Origin: Pseudoxanthomonas sp. F37
Lineage (GTDB): Bacteria > Pseudomonadota > Gammaproteobacteria > Xanthomonadales > Xanthomonadaceae
NCBI RefSeq assembly: GCF_022965755.1
Contig: NZ_CP095187.1
Location: 1,302,001 to 1,366,000, forward strand
DNA: 64,000 bases
Direction: 5' to 3'
Notes under the pieces: generated by a model
Databases searched by the model: none
The model's input: only the letters and a program-made list of their open reading frames with translations
What the model was told of the DNA's origin: nothing
Shown: positions 47,013-55,599 of the stretch, in pieces
Layout of the letters: each line of letters begins with the position of its first letter
Position numbering within the stretch: position 1 is the stretch's first letter
Position numbers and translations under genes: made by a program

Positions 47013-48026
47013 TCAGTACTTCAGGTTCGCTTTCCAGTACGTCTCGATCTGCTGCACCAGCGCCGGCGGCAGGGGGACGTAGTCCAGCGACTTGGCCTGG
47101 GCGTCGCCGTTGGCGTAGACCCAGCGGAAGAAGTCGCGCGCGTCCTTGTTGCCCTTCTTCGGCGCCTTGTGGATCAGGATGAAGTTGGTGGCGGTGATCG
47201 GCCAGGAGTTCGCGCCCGGGGCGTTGGTCATGACCAAGAAGAAGTCCTTGGACTTGCCCCATTCGGCGCTGGCGGCCGCAGCGGCGAAGGTCTCGTCGTT
47301 CGGCTGCACGAAGTTGCCCGAAGCGTTCTTCAGGCTGGCGTAAGGCATCTTGTTCTGCAGCGCGTAGGACAGCTCGACATAGCCGATGCCGCCCTTGATC
47401 TGCTTCACGTAGGCGGCGACGCCTTCGTTGCCCTTGCCGCCCACGCCGGTCGGCCACTGCACGGTGGTGCCTTCACCGACCTTGCTCTTCCACTCCGGGC
47501 TGACCTTGGACAGGTAGTTGACGAAGTTGAACGTGGTGCCCGAGCCGTCCGAGCGGCGGACGACCGTGATGCGCTGCGCCGGCATGGTCAGGCCCGGATT
47601 CAGGGCGGCGATGGCCGGGTCGTTCCAGGTCTTGATGGTGCCCAGGAAGATGTTGGCCAGGGTCGGTCCGTCCAGCTTCAGCTGGCCGGGCTTCAAACCG
47701 GCAACGTTGACGACGGGGACCACGCCGCCGATCACCGACGGGAACTGGGCCAGGCCGTACTTGGCCAGTTCTTCCGGCTTCAGCGGGGCGTCGGAGGAGC
47801 CGAAGTCCACCGTGCCGGCCTTGATCTGCGCGATGCCGCCGCCCGAACCGATCGACTGGTAGTTGACGCGGTTGTTGGTGGCCTTGGCATAGTCGGCGGA
47901 CCACTTGGTCATCACCGGATACACGAACGATGCGCCGGCGCCGGTCACGTCGGCGGCGAACACCGGCGCCGAGAAGGCCGAGGCGAGCGCGAGCAGCGCC
48001 ACGCGGGATTTGAGCGAGTTGAGCAC
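47013..48026 (-). CDS. pstS: Phosphate-binding protein PstS (copy 2, secreted)
   Basis: Second PstS, 337 residues, with a cleavable Sec signal (VFA|AD after about residue 24) and no lipobox, so it is free in the periplasm. The ligand motifs match copy 1. The start is GTG at 48026, chosen because AGGAG lies 7 bp upstream (AGGAGATTTCC-GTG) and it gives a clean signal peptide; open frame further upstream is not supported. It is monocistronic because a strong terminator follows. Confidence 0.95.
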   Translation of the reverse strand: MLNSLKSRVALLALASAFSAPVFAADVTGAGASFVYPVMTKWSADYAKATNNRVNYQSIGSGGGIAQIKAGTVDFGSSDAPLKPEELAKYGLAQFPSVIGGVVPVVNVAGLKPGQLKLDGPTLANIFLGTIKTWNDPAIAALNPGLTMPAQRITVVRRSDGSGTTFNFVNYLSKVSPEWKSKVGEGTTVQWPTGVGGKGNEGVAAYVKQIKGGIGYVELSYALQNKMPYASLKNASGNFVQPNDETFAAAAASAEWGKSKDFFLVMTNAPGANSWPITATNFILIHKAPKKGNKDARDFFRWVYANGDAQAKSLDYVPLPPALVQQIETYWKANLKY

Positions 48027-48459
48027 GGAAATCTCCTGGGATGAGGCAGGGTGGAAGGCACGGGCGTGCCCGTTGGGTGGCCATTTCACGACGCTTGTGT
48101 GACAGCCCGGTGTCGCAATCAAGACAGTCCCGTGACGACGGGTGGTCCGCCTGGCGAGGGGCCATGGGCGCATGGGCGCGGGCAGATTGGGGGGGGGGCA
48201 GTCGGTGCCCTGGCGCACGAGAAGGTCGCGCAGGTGACCCTATATATGCGCGCGCTGCGCAGCGCGCGTCGGCACCGCCGGTCGGGCAGGGGGAGGGGGG
48301 GGGGGGCTGTCATATTACGGTCACGAAACTCACATGTGACTGCAAGATTTCACTCCCATGCTTTAGCGCATCTTTGACGGGCGCTTAATGATTTCCGAAG
48401 GGAAAGCAAGCTTCCGCGAAGCCCGCGCTCTTACTCCACCTTCCATCCGGAGAGTCACC
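48027..48459. other. Divergent pstS2/oprP promoter region with two poly(G) tracts
   Basis: 433 bp without a credible gene. From left to right: a Pho-box half (CTGTCAC read on minus, 48099-48105) for pstS2; a run of ten G (48189-48198); TATATAT (48241-48247); a GC palindrome CGCGCGCTGC/GCAGCGCGCG (48250-48269); a run of 12 G (48295-48306); then a well-matched Pho box, and the oprP start region. The G runs are out of proportion to their GC-rich setting. Confidence 0.7.
48307..48324 (+). promoter_or_regulatory. Pho box upstream of the OprP-like porin
   Basis: CTGTCAT-ATTA-CGGTCAC fits the PhoB consensus CTGTCAT-N4-CTGTCAT at 7/7 and 5/7. It starts immediately after a G12 tract. It would place the porin under PhoB control with the pst genes. 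Confidence 0.75.
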
Positions 48460-49758
48460 ATGCGTTATTCCCTTCTGGCTGCCGCACTTGCCGTCGCCAT
48501 GGGCAGCACCAGCTTCTCTGCATCCGCCGCCGACAACCGCGACCAGACGATCGCCGAACTGAAGGCGCAGCTGGAGGCGCTGACGGCCAAGGTGGCCGAG
48601 CTGGAAGAGCGCAGTGATGCGCAGTCCGACATCAACATCAGCACCCAGGAGAACCTGGACAAGATGTCGACCACCATGCCTAAAGTCGAGACCAAGGGTG
48701 GCATCAAGATCACTTCGCCGGACAAGAAGTTCGAGGCGTCGATCGGCGGCCGCATCCACTTCGACACCTACGCCTTCGATCGCGACATCGCCAGCACCAC
48801 CGGCACCACCGAGTTCCGCCGCGCCCGCCTGACCCTGGGCGGCAAGGCCTACGGCTGGGAGTACAAGCTGGAGCAGGACTTCGGCGCGGGTACCAACCTG
48901 GAGGGCCTGCGTGACGCCTACATCGCCAAGAGCGCGCTGGGCGGCAAGTTCACCATCGGCCACTTCAAGCCGTATCGCGCCATGGAAGAGCTGACCAGCT
49001 CCAATGAACTGCTGATGATGGAGCGCCCGTTCGCCTCCGCCACCGGCCTGTTCTCCGGGCGCCAGTTCCAGCAGGGCGTGGGCTATCTGCGCGCCGGCGA
49101 GAACTACACCGCCGGTGCCGCCGTGTTCAACCTGCGTGGCGCGTCCAGCTCGCGCAACGAGGGCATGGGCGCCTCCGGCCGCGTGACCTTCGCGCCGATC
49201 AACAACGACAACAACACCCTGCACCTGGGCGCGTGGTACAGCTACGAGAACGCGAATCAGGGTTCGGACAACCTGTCGGCCTCGTTCAACTACGCCGGTC
49301 GCCGTGGCCCGTCGCAGAACATCGCCACCACCACGGGTGCCAGCCGCAACGAAGTCACCGTGTACGCCGTCGAAGCCGCCGGTTCCTTCGGCCCGGCCTT
49401 CTTCCAGGCCGAATACGCCGACGCCTCCTTCGGCCAGCCGCTGGGCGCCGACCAGGACGTGACCAGCTATTACGTGCAGGGCAGCTTCATGCTCAACGGC
49501 GGCCACAAGCCGTACAAGGGCGCCACCGGTGTGTTCGGTTCGCCCAAGGTCGCCGACAAGGGCCTGTGGGAACTGACCGGCCGCTACGACTACGCCGAGA
49601 ACGAAACGCTCAACCGTGAAGTCACCAGCTGGATCTTCGGCGTCAACTACTACGTCAACCCCAACCTGCGCTTCATGCTGAACTACACGCAGGGCGACAA
49701 CGAGGTCACCGGCGACGAGACCGCCCAGTACGCGCTGCGCACGCAGTTCAACTGGTAA
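48460..49758 (+). CDS. oprP: OprO/OprP-family phosphate-selective porin
   Basis: Outer-membrane channel for phosphate/polyphosphate. 432 residues: signal peptide 1-24 (ASAADN), a coiled-coil segment (about 27-60), then a 16-strand barrel with the C-terminal aromatic end QFNW that is typical of outer-membrane proteins. GGAG lies 7 bp before the ATG. It is divergent from pstS2 and preceded by a Pho box, so it likely feeds phosphate to the Pst importer. Confidence 0.93.
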   Translation: MRYSLLAAALAVAMGSTSFSASAADNRDQTIAELKAQLEALTAKVAELEERSDAQSDINISTQENLDKMSTTMPKVETKGGIKITSPDKKFEASIGGRIHFDTYAFDRDIASTTGTTEFRRARLTLGGKAYGWEYKLEQDFGAGTNLEGLRDAYIAKSALGGKFTIGHFKPYRAMEELTSSNELLMMERPFASATGLFSGRQFQQGVGYLRAGENYTAGAAVFNLRGASSSRNEGMGASGRVTFAPINNDNNTLHLGAWYSYENANQGSDNLSASFNYAGRRGPSQNIATTTGASRNEVTVYAVEAAGSFGPAFFQAEYADASFGQPLGADQDVTSYYVQGSFMLNGGHKPYKGATGVFGSPKVADKGLWELTGRYDYAENETLNREVTSWIFGVNYYVNPNLRFMLNYTQGDNEVTGDETAQYALRTQFNW

Positions 49759-49777
49759 GCACCGCGCAGGACCGGAA

Positions 49778-49816
49778 ACGAAAAGGCCCCGGGCATGTCC
49801 CGGGGCTTTTTTTGCC
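49778..49816 (+). terminator. Terminator of oprP
   Basis: The stem AGGCCCCGGG/CCCGGGGCTT (49792-49811 region) is followed by seven T. It ends the porin gene. Confidence 0.88.
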
Positions 49817-49882
49817 GGCCCGCAACAACCTGTGGGCGCCATTCGCAAAAAGGCCGCGCCGGCGGCAGGCGATGCCGCCGCG

Positions 49883-50545
49883 TCAGGCGACGGTCTTGTC
49901 CTTGAAGCGGCAGAGGTCGCGGATCACGCACTGCGGGCAGTCCGGCTTGCGCGCCTTGCACACGTAGCGCCCGTGCAGGATCAACCAGTGGTGCGCGTCC
50001 TGCATGAACTCCGCCGGCACCACCTTCATCAGCTTGTCCTCCACCGCGCGCACGTCCTTGCCGGGTGCCAGCCCGGTGCGGTTGGCCACGCGGAAGATAT
50101 GCGTGTCCACCGCCATGGTCGGCTCGCCGAAGGCGGTGTTGAGCACCACGTTCGCGGTCTTGCGGCCCACGCCCGGCAGGCTTTCCAGCGCCTCGCGCGA
50201 GCGCGGTACCTCTCCGCCGTACCGGTCGATCAGGATCCGGCAGGTGGCGATGACGTTCTTCGCCTTGGCGTTGAACAGGCCGATGGTCGATATGTACTTC
50301 TTCAGCCCGTCTTCGCCCAGCGCGAGGATCGCCGCCGGCGTGTTGGCCACCGGGAACAGGCGTCGCGTGGCCTTGTTGACGCCCACGTCGGTGGCCTGCG
50401 CGGAGAGCGTCACCGCGACCAGCAGTTCGAAGGGGGTGCGGTATTCCAGTTCCGTCGTCGGGCGCGGATTGAGCTCGCGCAGCCGCGAGAACAGTTCCAC
50501 CACTTCATCGCGCTTCAGGGTCGGACTGCGGCGGGGCGGGTTCAT
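49883..50545 (-). CDS. nth: Endonuclease III
   Basis: Base-excision repair glycosylase/AP lyase for oxidised pyrimidines. 220 residues. Helix-hairpin-helix LPGVGRKTANVV, catalytic Lys there and Asp in VDTHIFRVANR, and the C-terminal [4Fe-4S] ligands C-x6-C-x2-C-x5-C (CKARKPDCPQC...C) are present. ATG 50545 overlaps the stop of the upstream 122-residue gene by 4 bp. Confidence 0.97.
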   Translation of the reverse strand: MNPPRRSPTLKRDEVVELFSRLRELNPRPTTELEYRTPFELLVAVTLSAQATDVGVNKATRRLFPVANTPAAILALGEDGLKKYISTIGLFNAKAKNVIATCRILIDRYGGEVPRSREALESLPGVGRKTANVVLNTAFGEPTMAVDTHIFRVANRTGLAPGKDVRAVEDKLMKVVPAEFMQDAHHWLILHGRYVCKARKPDCPQCVIRDLCRFKDKTVA

Positions 50546-50910
50546 GGCTTTGAGCGCTCCGCGGCCCGCGCGCGCGCGCGCTCGAGCACCGCCGCGGCCG
50601 CGGCCGGCAGGGCCGGCCTGGCGGGGGTCACGGGGGTGGCGGGAACAGCCGCGATGCGTCGCGCCTCGCGTTCGGCGGCGCGACGCTCCAGCCGTGCCTG
50701 CCGCTGGCGATAGCGCCCGCGTGCGGCCCACGCGCTGCGCAGGCGGGCCTGCACGCGCGCGATCGCCCCGGCCTGCGCGGGGTCGGTGCCGTGGTCTGGA
50801 CAGGGCGTCCACGCCATCAGGCCCCCATCGAGTGCGGCGTCGACCTCATCGCTGGCCAGCAACGCGGCCAGGTGTTGCGTCCGTTCGCAAGCGGGGCAGG
50901 GCACGGCCAT
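50542..50910 (-). CDS. Small nth-coupled protein with N-terminal Cys motifs, function unknown
   Basis: 122 residues. The N-terminus carries CPAC (about 5-8) and CPDH (37-40), a possible zinc site. The C-terminal half is Arg/Ala-rich and probably helical (residues ~50-120) with strong positive charge, suggesting RNA/DNA contact. It overlaps nth by 4 bp. No named family recognised; Xanthomonadaceae-type conserved hypothetical is likely. Confidence 0.7.
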   Translation of the reverse strand: MAVPCPACERTQHLAALLASDEVDAALDGGLMAWTPCPDHGTDPAQAGAIARVQARLRSAWAARGRYRQRQARLERRAAEREARRIAAVPATPVTPARPALPAAAAAVLERARARAAERSKP

Positions 50911-50913
50911 GCC

Positions 50914-51696
50914 TCAACGGCCGGTGAAGGTCGGCTTGCGGCGCTCCATGAACGCGCGGGTGCCTTCGCGCATGTCATCGGTGGCGAACATCAGGCCGAA
51001 CTGCGCGGTCTCGTATTGCAGGCCTTCCTCGATGCCGCACTCGCCGCCGATGTTGACCACGTCCAGCGTGGCGCGCAGGGCCAGCGGAGCGGATGCGGCC
51101 AGCTGCATCGCCACCTTCAGCGTTTCCGTCTCCAGCTCGGCGGCCGGCACCACGCGGTTGACGATGCCCAGCTGCAAGGCGCGCTCGGCCGTTACCGGCG
51201 CGCCCAGCAGGCACAGTTCCAGGGTGGCGGCGCGGCCGGCCAGGCGCAGCAGGCGCTGGCTGCCACCGAAGCCGGGGATCAGTCCCAGGCCGATCTCCGG
51301 CTGACCCAGCTTGGCGGTATCGGCGGCGATGCGCAGATGGCAGCCCATGGCAAGCTCCAGTCCGCCCCCCAGCGCGAAACCGTTGACCATCGCCACCACG
51401 GGCTTGGGCAGGGTCTCGATGCTGCGCATCAGCCGTTGCCCGCGCAGCGAGAAGTCGCGTCCCTCGGTGGGCCGCAGGTCCGCCATCTCGGCGATGTCCG
51501 CCCCCGCCACGAAGGCCTTGGGACCGGCGCCGGTCAGTACCACCACGCGTACGGCGGGGTCCGCCGCCGCAGCGTCGAAGGCGGCCTGCAGGGCGTCCAG
51601 CGTGGCGGCATTGAGGGCGTTGAGCTTGTCGGGACGATTGACGGTGATGCGGCGGATGCCATCGGTATCGGCAACCAGGACGAGACGGTCGGACAT
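50914..51696 (-). CDS. Enoyl-CoA hydratase/isomerase family protein (crotonase)
   Basis: 260-residue crotonase fold. The CoA-binding/oxyanion segment AFVAGADIAEM and the second oxyanion Gly in NGFALGGGLELAMGC are intact. The two catalytic Glu of true hydratases appear in LELAMG and GQPEIGLGL. Probable short-chain enoyl-CoA hydratase of fatty acid or amino acid breakdown. It lies 3 bp upstream of the nth-coupled gene, a possible operon. Confidence 0.9.
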   Translation of the reverse strand: MSDRLVLVADTDGIRRITVNRPDKLNALNAATLDALQAAFDAAAADPAVRVVVLTGAGPKAFVAGADIAEMADLRPTEGRDFSLRGQRLMRSIETLPKPVVAMVNGFALGGGLELAMGCHLRIAADTAKLGQPEIGLGLIPGFGGSQRLLRLAGRAATLELCLLGAPVTAERALQLGIVNRVVPAAELETETLKVAMQLAASAPLALRATLDVVNIGGECGIEEGLQYETAQFGLMFATDDMREGTRAFMERRKPTFTGR

Positions 51697-51858
51697 GGGT
51701 TTTCTGCGGCTGTTTGTAAAATTTGGGTAAAGAGGGAACTCCCCCCGGAAGGTCCGGTCAGAGTCGCCTGTCGTCAGTGGCGGTTAAGCGCCCCGGCGGC
51801 TATCCTAGCGCGTCCATTCCAGGCGGTATGCCGCCGCCCTACCCCGGAGACTGTGTTG

Positions 51859-52560
51859 ATGAAGTTGCGTTCGTTAGTGGTCGCTGTTGCGGCATTCGCC
51901 ATGGCCGGTAGCGCCCTGGCCCAAGACGTCTCGTCCGAGAAGGGCAAGTTGAGCTACTACTTCGGCTACGACTATGGCAACAACCTGGCCGAGCTGACCG
52001 CACGTGGCGAGCAGCTGGACATCAACTCCGTGGTGAAGGGCCTGCAGGACGCCTACGCCAAGCAGAAGCCGGCGCTGACGGCCGAGCAGCTGAAGCCCGC
52101 GCTGGAAGCCTTCCAGAAGCGCGAGCAGGCCCGCGCGCAGCAGGCCAAGGCCGAGTACGACAAGGTCGCGGCCGAGAACAAGACCAAGAGCGACCAGTTC
52201 ATCGCCAGCTTCAAGGCGCAGCCGGGCGTGAAGACCCTGCCCGGTGGCGTGGCCTACAAGGTGCTGGAGAACGGTACCGGCGCCAAGCCCACCCAGGCCA
52301 GCACCGTCGAGCTGCAGGTGGCCGGTGCCTATCCGTTCGGCCAGCGTCCCAGCGAGGCGCGCCCGCCGCAGCAGATGAAGGACGTGAAGGTCAGCGCCAT
52401 CGAGATGCAGGCCATGCGCGACGTGCTGCTGCAGATGCCGGTGGGCTCGAAGTGGGAAGTGGCGCTGCCGCCGGACAAGGCCTACGGCGCCGATCCGCGC
52501 ACCGGCTTCCCGCCGAACGTGGCCGTCGTGTTCGAGATCAAGCTGGTCAGCGCGAAGTAA
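51859..52560 (+). CDS. FkpA/Mip-like periplasmic protein with degenerate FKBP domain
   Basis: 233 residues with a Sec signal (1-21, SALAQD). Residues ~25-125 form the helical FkpA/Mip N-domain (dimerisation) and ~135-233 an FKBP fold. The usual FKBP active-site segment (DGTxFDSS and PGW) is missing and replaced by GAYPFGQRPSEARPP. The C-terminal strand signature GSKWEVALPPDKAYG is kept. It may act as a chaperone without prolyl isomerase activity. The start follows GGAGACTGTGTTG; a long upstream open frame is a shadow. Confidence 0.85.
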   Translation: MKLRSLVVAVAAFAMAGSALAQDVSSEKGKLSYYFGYDYGNNLAELTARGEQLDINSVVKGLQDAYAKQKPALTAEQLKPALEAFQKREQARAQQAKAEYDKVAAENKTKSDQFIASFKAQPGVKTLPGGVAYKVLENGTGAKPTQASTVELQVAGAYPFGQRPSEARPPQQMKDVKVSAIEMQAMRDVLLQMPVGSKWEVALPPDKAYGADPRTGFPPNVAVVFEIKLVSAK

Positions 52561-52580
52561 TCCCCGCCCGATCGGTTCCT

Positions 52581-52614
52581 CCCTGCGCCGGCCTTGTGCC
52601 GGCGCAGTGCTTTC
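52581..52614 (+). terminator. Terminator of the FKBP-like gene
   Basis: The stem CTGCGCCGGC/GCCGGCGCAG (52583-52607) is followed by TGCTTTCC. It lies between the FKBP-like gene and the NUDIX fusion gene. Confidence 0.7.
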
Positions 52615-52660
52615 CGACGCAGGCGAACGTTCCGCGCTACCCTGCGCAGGTGTGAGACGA

Positions 52661-53464
52661 ATGAATACCGCTTTCCGTGCCGTGCTGAGTCCTTGCATCG
52701 GTGTCTGCACACTGGACGAGGACGGGCTTTGCGAGGGTTGTCTTCGCACCACCTCGGAGATCGCGCGCTGGTCGCAGATGAACGATGACGAACGCCTGCG
52801 CTTGATGGAGCACGTGCTGCCCGGACGGGAACGCGCGCGCGCGCCCTGGGCCGACCGGCTGCGCGAAGGCGAACTCCTGCGGCGCGCACTGCATCCGCTC
52901 GGCGCGGTGCCCGGCGCCCCGGGCTGGAACCACGAGGAGCTGATCGATCTGCTGCCCCCCGGGCAGCTGGCCGAAGCCGCCGTGCTGGCCGGTCTGGTGC
53001 CCCGTGCGGAGGGAACCCAGGTGCTGTTGACGCGCCGCACCGACGGCCTGCGCCATCATGGCGGGCAGGTGAGCTTTCCCGGCGGCCGCGTCGAGCCCAC
53101 CGACCCGGATGTCGTGGCCGCCGCATTGCGCGAGAGTCACGAAGAGATCGCGCTGGCCGCCACCCAGGCGGTGCCGCTGGGATTCCTGGACCCGTTCACC
53201 ACCATCAGCGGCTTCCGCGTGGTGCCGGTGGTGGCGGTGATCGATCCCTCGTTCGTGCCGCGGCCCGAACCCAATGAGGTCGCCGACGTGTTCGAAGTGC
53301 CGCTGGACTACCTGCTGGCACCGGACAGCCTGCGCCGCGTGGAGGTGGACTACCGCGGTCGCCGGCGGGTGGTGCTCGAGTACGGCTGGCCGGGGCAGCG
53401 CATCTGGGGCGCGACGGCCGCCATCCTGTTCAACCTGCGGGAACGACTGGAGCGGATCGCATGA
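52661..53464 (+). CDS. DUF1289 - NUDIX (CoA pyrophosphatase-like) fusion
   Basis: 267 residues. The N-terminal DUF1289 part (about 8-60; CIGVCTLDE...CEGCLRT, Cys-rich) is joined to a NUDIX domain. The NUDIX box is GGRVEPTDPDVVAAALRESH plus EEI, with the GGQVSFPGG lead typical of CoA/acyl-CoA diphosphatases. Start ATG 52661 gives MNTAFRAVL; an upstream open frame was not adopted. It overlaps the sulfurtransferase gene by 4 bp. Confidence 0.88.
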   Translation: MNTAFRAVLSPCIGVCTLDEDGLCEGCLRTTSEIARWSQMNDDERLRLMEHVLPGRERARAPWADRLREGELLRRALHPLGAVPGAPGWNHEELIDLLPPGQLAEAAVLAGLVPRAEGTQVLLTRRTDGLRHHGGQVSFPGGRVEPTDPDVVAAALRESHEEIALAATQAVPLGFLDPFTTISGFRVVPVVAVIDPSFVPRPEPNEVADVFEVPLDYLLAPDSLRRVEVDYRGRRRVVLEYGWPGQRIWGATAAILFNLRERLERIA

Positions 53465-54318
53465 ACTGGACCACCCTCGTCGAAGCGACCGACCTGGCAC
53501 GTGCCCTGGGCGACCCGGCATTGCGGGTGGTGGATGCGCGGTTCGTGATGCTCAACGCGGCCCCCGACGCCGGCCGCGCGGCCTACGCCGAAAGCCATAT
53601 CCCCGGAGCGGTGTACGCCGATCTCAACCGCGACCTGTCGGACCTCTCGAAGGCGGGCGAAGGGCGGCATCCGTTGCCCGACAGCGATGCCTTCACCCGA
53701 CGGCTGGGCGAATGGGGCATCGGGCCCTCGCACCAGGTGGTCGTCTACGATGCGGGCGACGGCAGCATGGCGGCCGCCCGCGCCTGGTGGTTGCTGAAGC
53801 TGCTCGGCCACGCGCGCGTGGCGGTGCTCGATGGCGGCCTGGCCGCATGGCGGGCCCTCGGTGGCGAAGAGACCAGCGGGCATGCGGTGCCACCGCCCGT
53901 GGCGGCCTATCCGGCGCACTTCCAGGCGCGCCATCTCGTCAGCGCCGATGAAGTCGTGGAGCGGTTGGACGAGGACACCGGCTGGCTGTTCGATGCGCGT
54001 GCCGCCGAACGTTTCCGCGGCGAGGTGGAGCCCATCGACCCGGTGGCGGGCCATGTGCCGGGTGCGGTCAACCTGCCGTTCGCCCAGACCCTCCGCGATG
54101 GCCGTTTCAAGCCCGCCGCGGAACTGCATGCGCTGCTGTCGGACAGGCTGGGCGATCGTCACCCGTCGGACAGCGTGCTGATGTGCGGTTCCGGGGTGAC
54201 GGCGTGCCACCTGCTGCTGGCCTTCGAACATGCCGGCCTGCACGGCGCGCGGATCTACCCGGGATCGTGGAGCGGCTGGATCAGCGACCCCGCGCGGCCG
54301 GTCGCGCGCGGCGACTGA
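53461..54318 (+). CDS. Tandem-rhodanese sulfurtransferase (SseA-like)
   Basis: 285-residue two-domain sulfurtransferase. The first rhodanese domain is inactive; the second carries the catalytic loop CGSGVTA with the nucleophile Cys at about residue 241. The CGSGVTA form is that of 3-mercaptopyruvate sulfurtransferases (SseA) rather than classical rhodaneses (CRKGVTA). ATG 53461 overlaps the NUDIX gene, so the two are co-translated. Confidence 0.9.
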   Translation: MNWTTLVEATDLARALGDPALRVVDARFVMLNAAPDAGRAAYAESHIPGAVYADLNRDLSDLSKAGEGRHPLPDSDAFTRRLGEWGIGPSHQVVVYDAGDGSMAAARAWWLLKLLGHARVAVLDGGLAAWRALGGEETSGHAVPPPVAAYPAHFQARHLVSADEVVERLDEDTGWLFDARAAERFRGEVEPIDPVAGHVPGAVNLPFAQTLRDGRFKPAAELHALLSDRLGDRHPSDSVLMCGSGVTACHLLLAFEHAGLHGARIYPGSWSGWISDPARPVARGD

Positions 54319-54327
54319 GGCGCCGCG

Positions 54328-55104
54328 CTACTTCTTCAGCTTGTCCACCAGGGCCCGCAATGCCGCCTGCGTGTCCGGCGCATGCCAAGCATCGACGAAG
54401 CGTTCGAGCTGGATCAGGGAAGGATCCAGCGCTTGGACCAGGTCGCGGCGGGCCAGCGCGCGGGTCTGCAGCATGGGCTGGTGCGGCAGTCCCAGCAGCT
54501 GCTGCAACCAGGCCACGGCGCGCGCGACCACGGTGTCCTGGTCCGCCAGTTCATCCACCAGGCCGATCTCCACCGCCCGCTCGGCCGCCACCATCTCGCC
54601 CGCCACCAGCAGGCGTTCGGCGCGGTAGGTGCCCACCACGCGCCGCATCAGGCGCTGGATGCCTTCGGGCACCACCAGGCCCACCTGGGTTTCGTTCAAC
54701 CCCAACGCGAACGGCCGCGCCGGATCGGCACTGCGCGCCATCACCCGATAGTCGCAACACAGGGCCAGCACGCAGCCCCCGGCGGGGGCGTGGCCGGTGA
54801 TCGCGGCCACCACGGGCACGCGCGATTCGGCCAGGGTGCGCGCCGCGCCGAAAAAGGCCTGCCAGGCATCGAGCAGCGCCTTCCGGTTGTCGCCCAGCGA
54901 CATCAGATAGGGCACGTCCATGCCGGCGGAAAAGATCTTCGGATTGCCGGCCAGCACGATGCCGCGCACGCCTTCATCGAGCGCCTTCTCGAGCGCCTCG
55001 ATCAGGGCGCGGCACAGGTCGGTGTCGAGGGCATTGACCGGTGCCCGCGCCAAGCGGATTTCGCGGATGTCGCCATGGTCGGCGGTTTCGATGAGTCCGG
55101 TCAT
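54328..55104 (-). CDS. Enoyl-CoA hydratase/isomerase family protein (second crotonase)
   Basis: 258 residues. The oxyanion motif NPKIFSAGMDVPYL and HAPAGGCVLALCCDYRV are present. It lacks Glu at the usual second catalytic position (GLNETQVGLVVP), so it is more likely an isomerase than a hydratase. Substrate unknown. It is divergent from the copper-chaperone gene with 36 bp between their starts. Confidence 0.86.
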   Translation of the reverse strand: MTGLIETADHGDIREIRLARAPVNALDTDLCRALIEALEKALDEGVRGIVLAGNPKIFSAGMDVPYLMSLGDNRKALLDAWQAFFGAARTLAESRVPVVAAITGHAPAGGCVLALCCDYRVMARSADPARPFALGLNETQVGLVVPEGIQRLMRRVVGTYRAERLLVAGEMVAAERAVEIGLVDELADQDTVVARAVAWLQQLLGLPHQPMLQTRALARRDLVQALDPSLIQLERFVDAWHAPDTQAALRALVDKLKK

Positions 55105-55140
55105 TCATGTCTCCCCGAGTCAGGGCGATATCATAGGCCC

Positions 55141-55584
55141 ATGAACCGTCGCGTCGAAACGCTTTGCCTGTCCGCCCTGCTGATGTCGTGCGCGGCGACC
55201 GCCATGGCCGCCGACTGCCTGCCCGTCGCCAAGGCCGCATGGATACGCCTGCCGCCGGTGGCAATGCCGATGATGGCCGGCTTCGCCCGCATCGAGAATC
55301 CGTGCAAGGCATCGGTGAGCATCGTAGGGGCCGAGAGTCTCGCGTTCGACGACGTGTCGCTGCACGAGACGCGCGAAGAAAACGGCGTCAGTCGCATGCG
55401 TGAAGTGGCGGCGCTCCCCATCGCGCCCGGCAAGGCCGCCGAGCTGAAGCCAGGGGGACTGCACCTGATGCTGCATGGCCCGTATCAACCGCTGGCGGCA
55501 GGGGAAAAGCCTGTGATCACGCTGAAGCTGGCCGATGGCCGCGCACTGCCGGTGGTGTTCGAGGTGCGCAAGTCGGCTCCCTGA
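55141..55584 (+). CDS. PCuAC-type periplasmic copper chaperone
   Basis: 147-residue secreted protein (signal 1-24, AMAADC). The copper motif H...M...HxM is visible in SLHETREENGVSRM and HLMLHGP. PCuAC proteins deliver Cu(I) to cytochrome oxidase. A second Cys pair (CLP, CKA) is close to the N-terminus. The gene is on its own between the crotonase gene and REP elements. Confidence 0.88.
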   Translation: MNRRVETLCLSALLMSCAATAMAADCLPVAKAAWIRLPPVAMPMMAGFARIENPCKASVSIVGAESLAFDDVSLHETREENGVSRMREVAALPIAPGKAAELKPGGLHLMLHGPYQPLAAGEKPVITLKLADGRALPVVFEVRKSAP

Positions 55585-55599
55585 GCCGGTGGGCTTCTT

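Noticed and set aside
48041-48388. Small ORFs in the pstS2/oprP gap
   Set aside because: They run through poly(G) tracts and palindromes, have no ribosome binding site and no coding-like composition.
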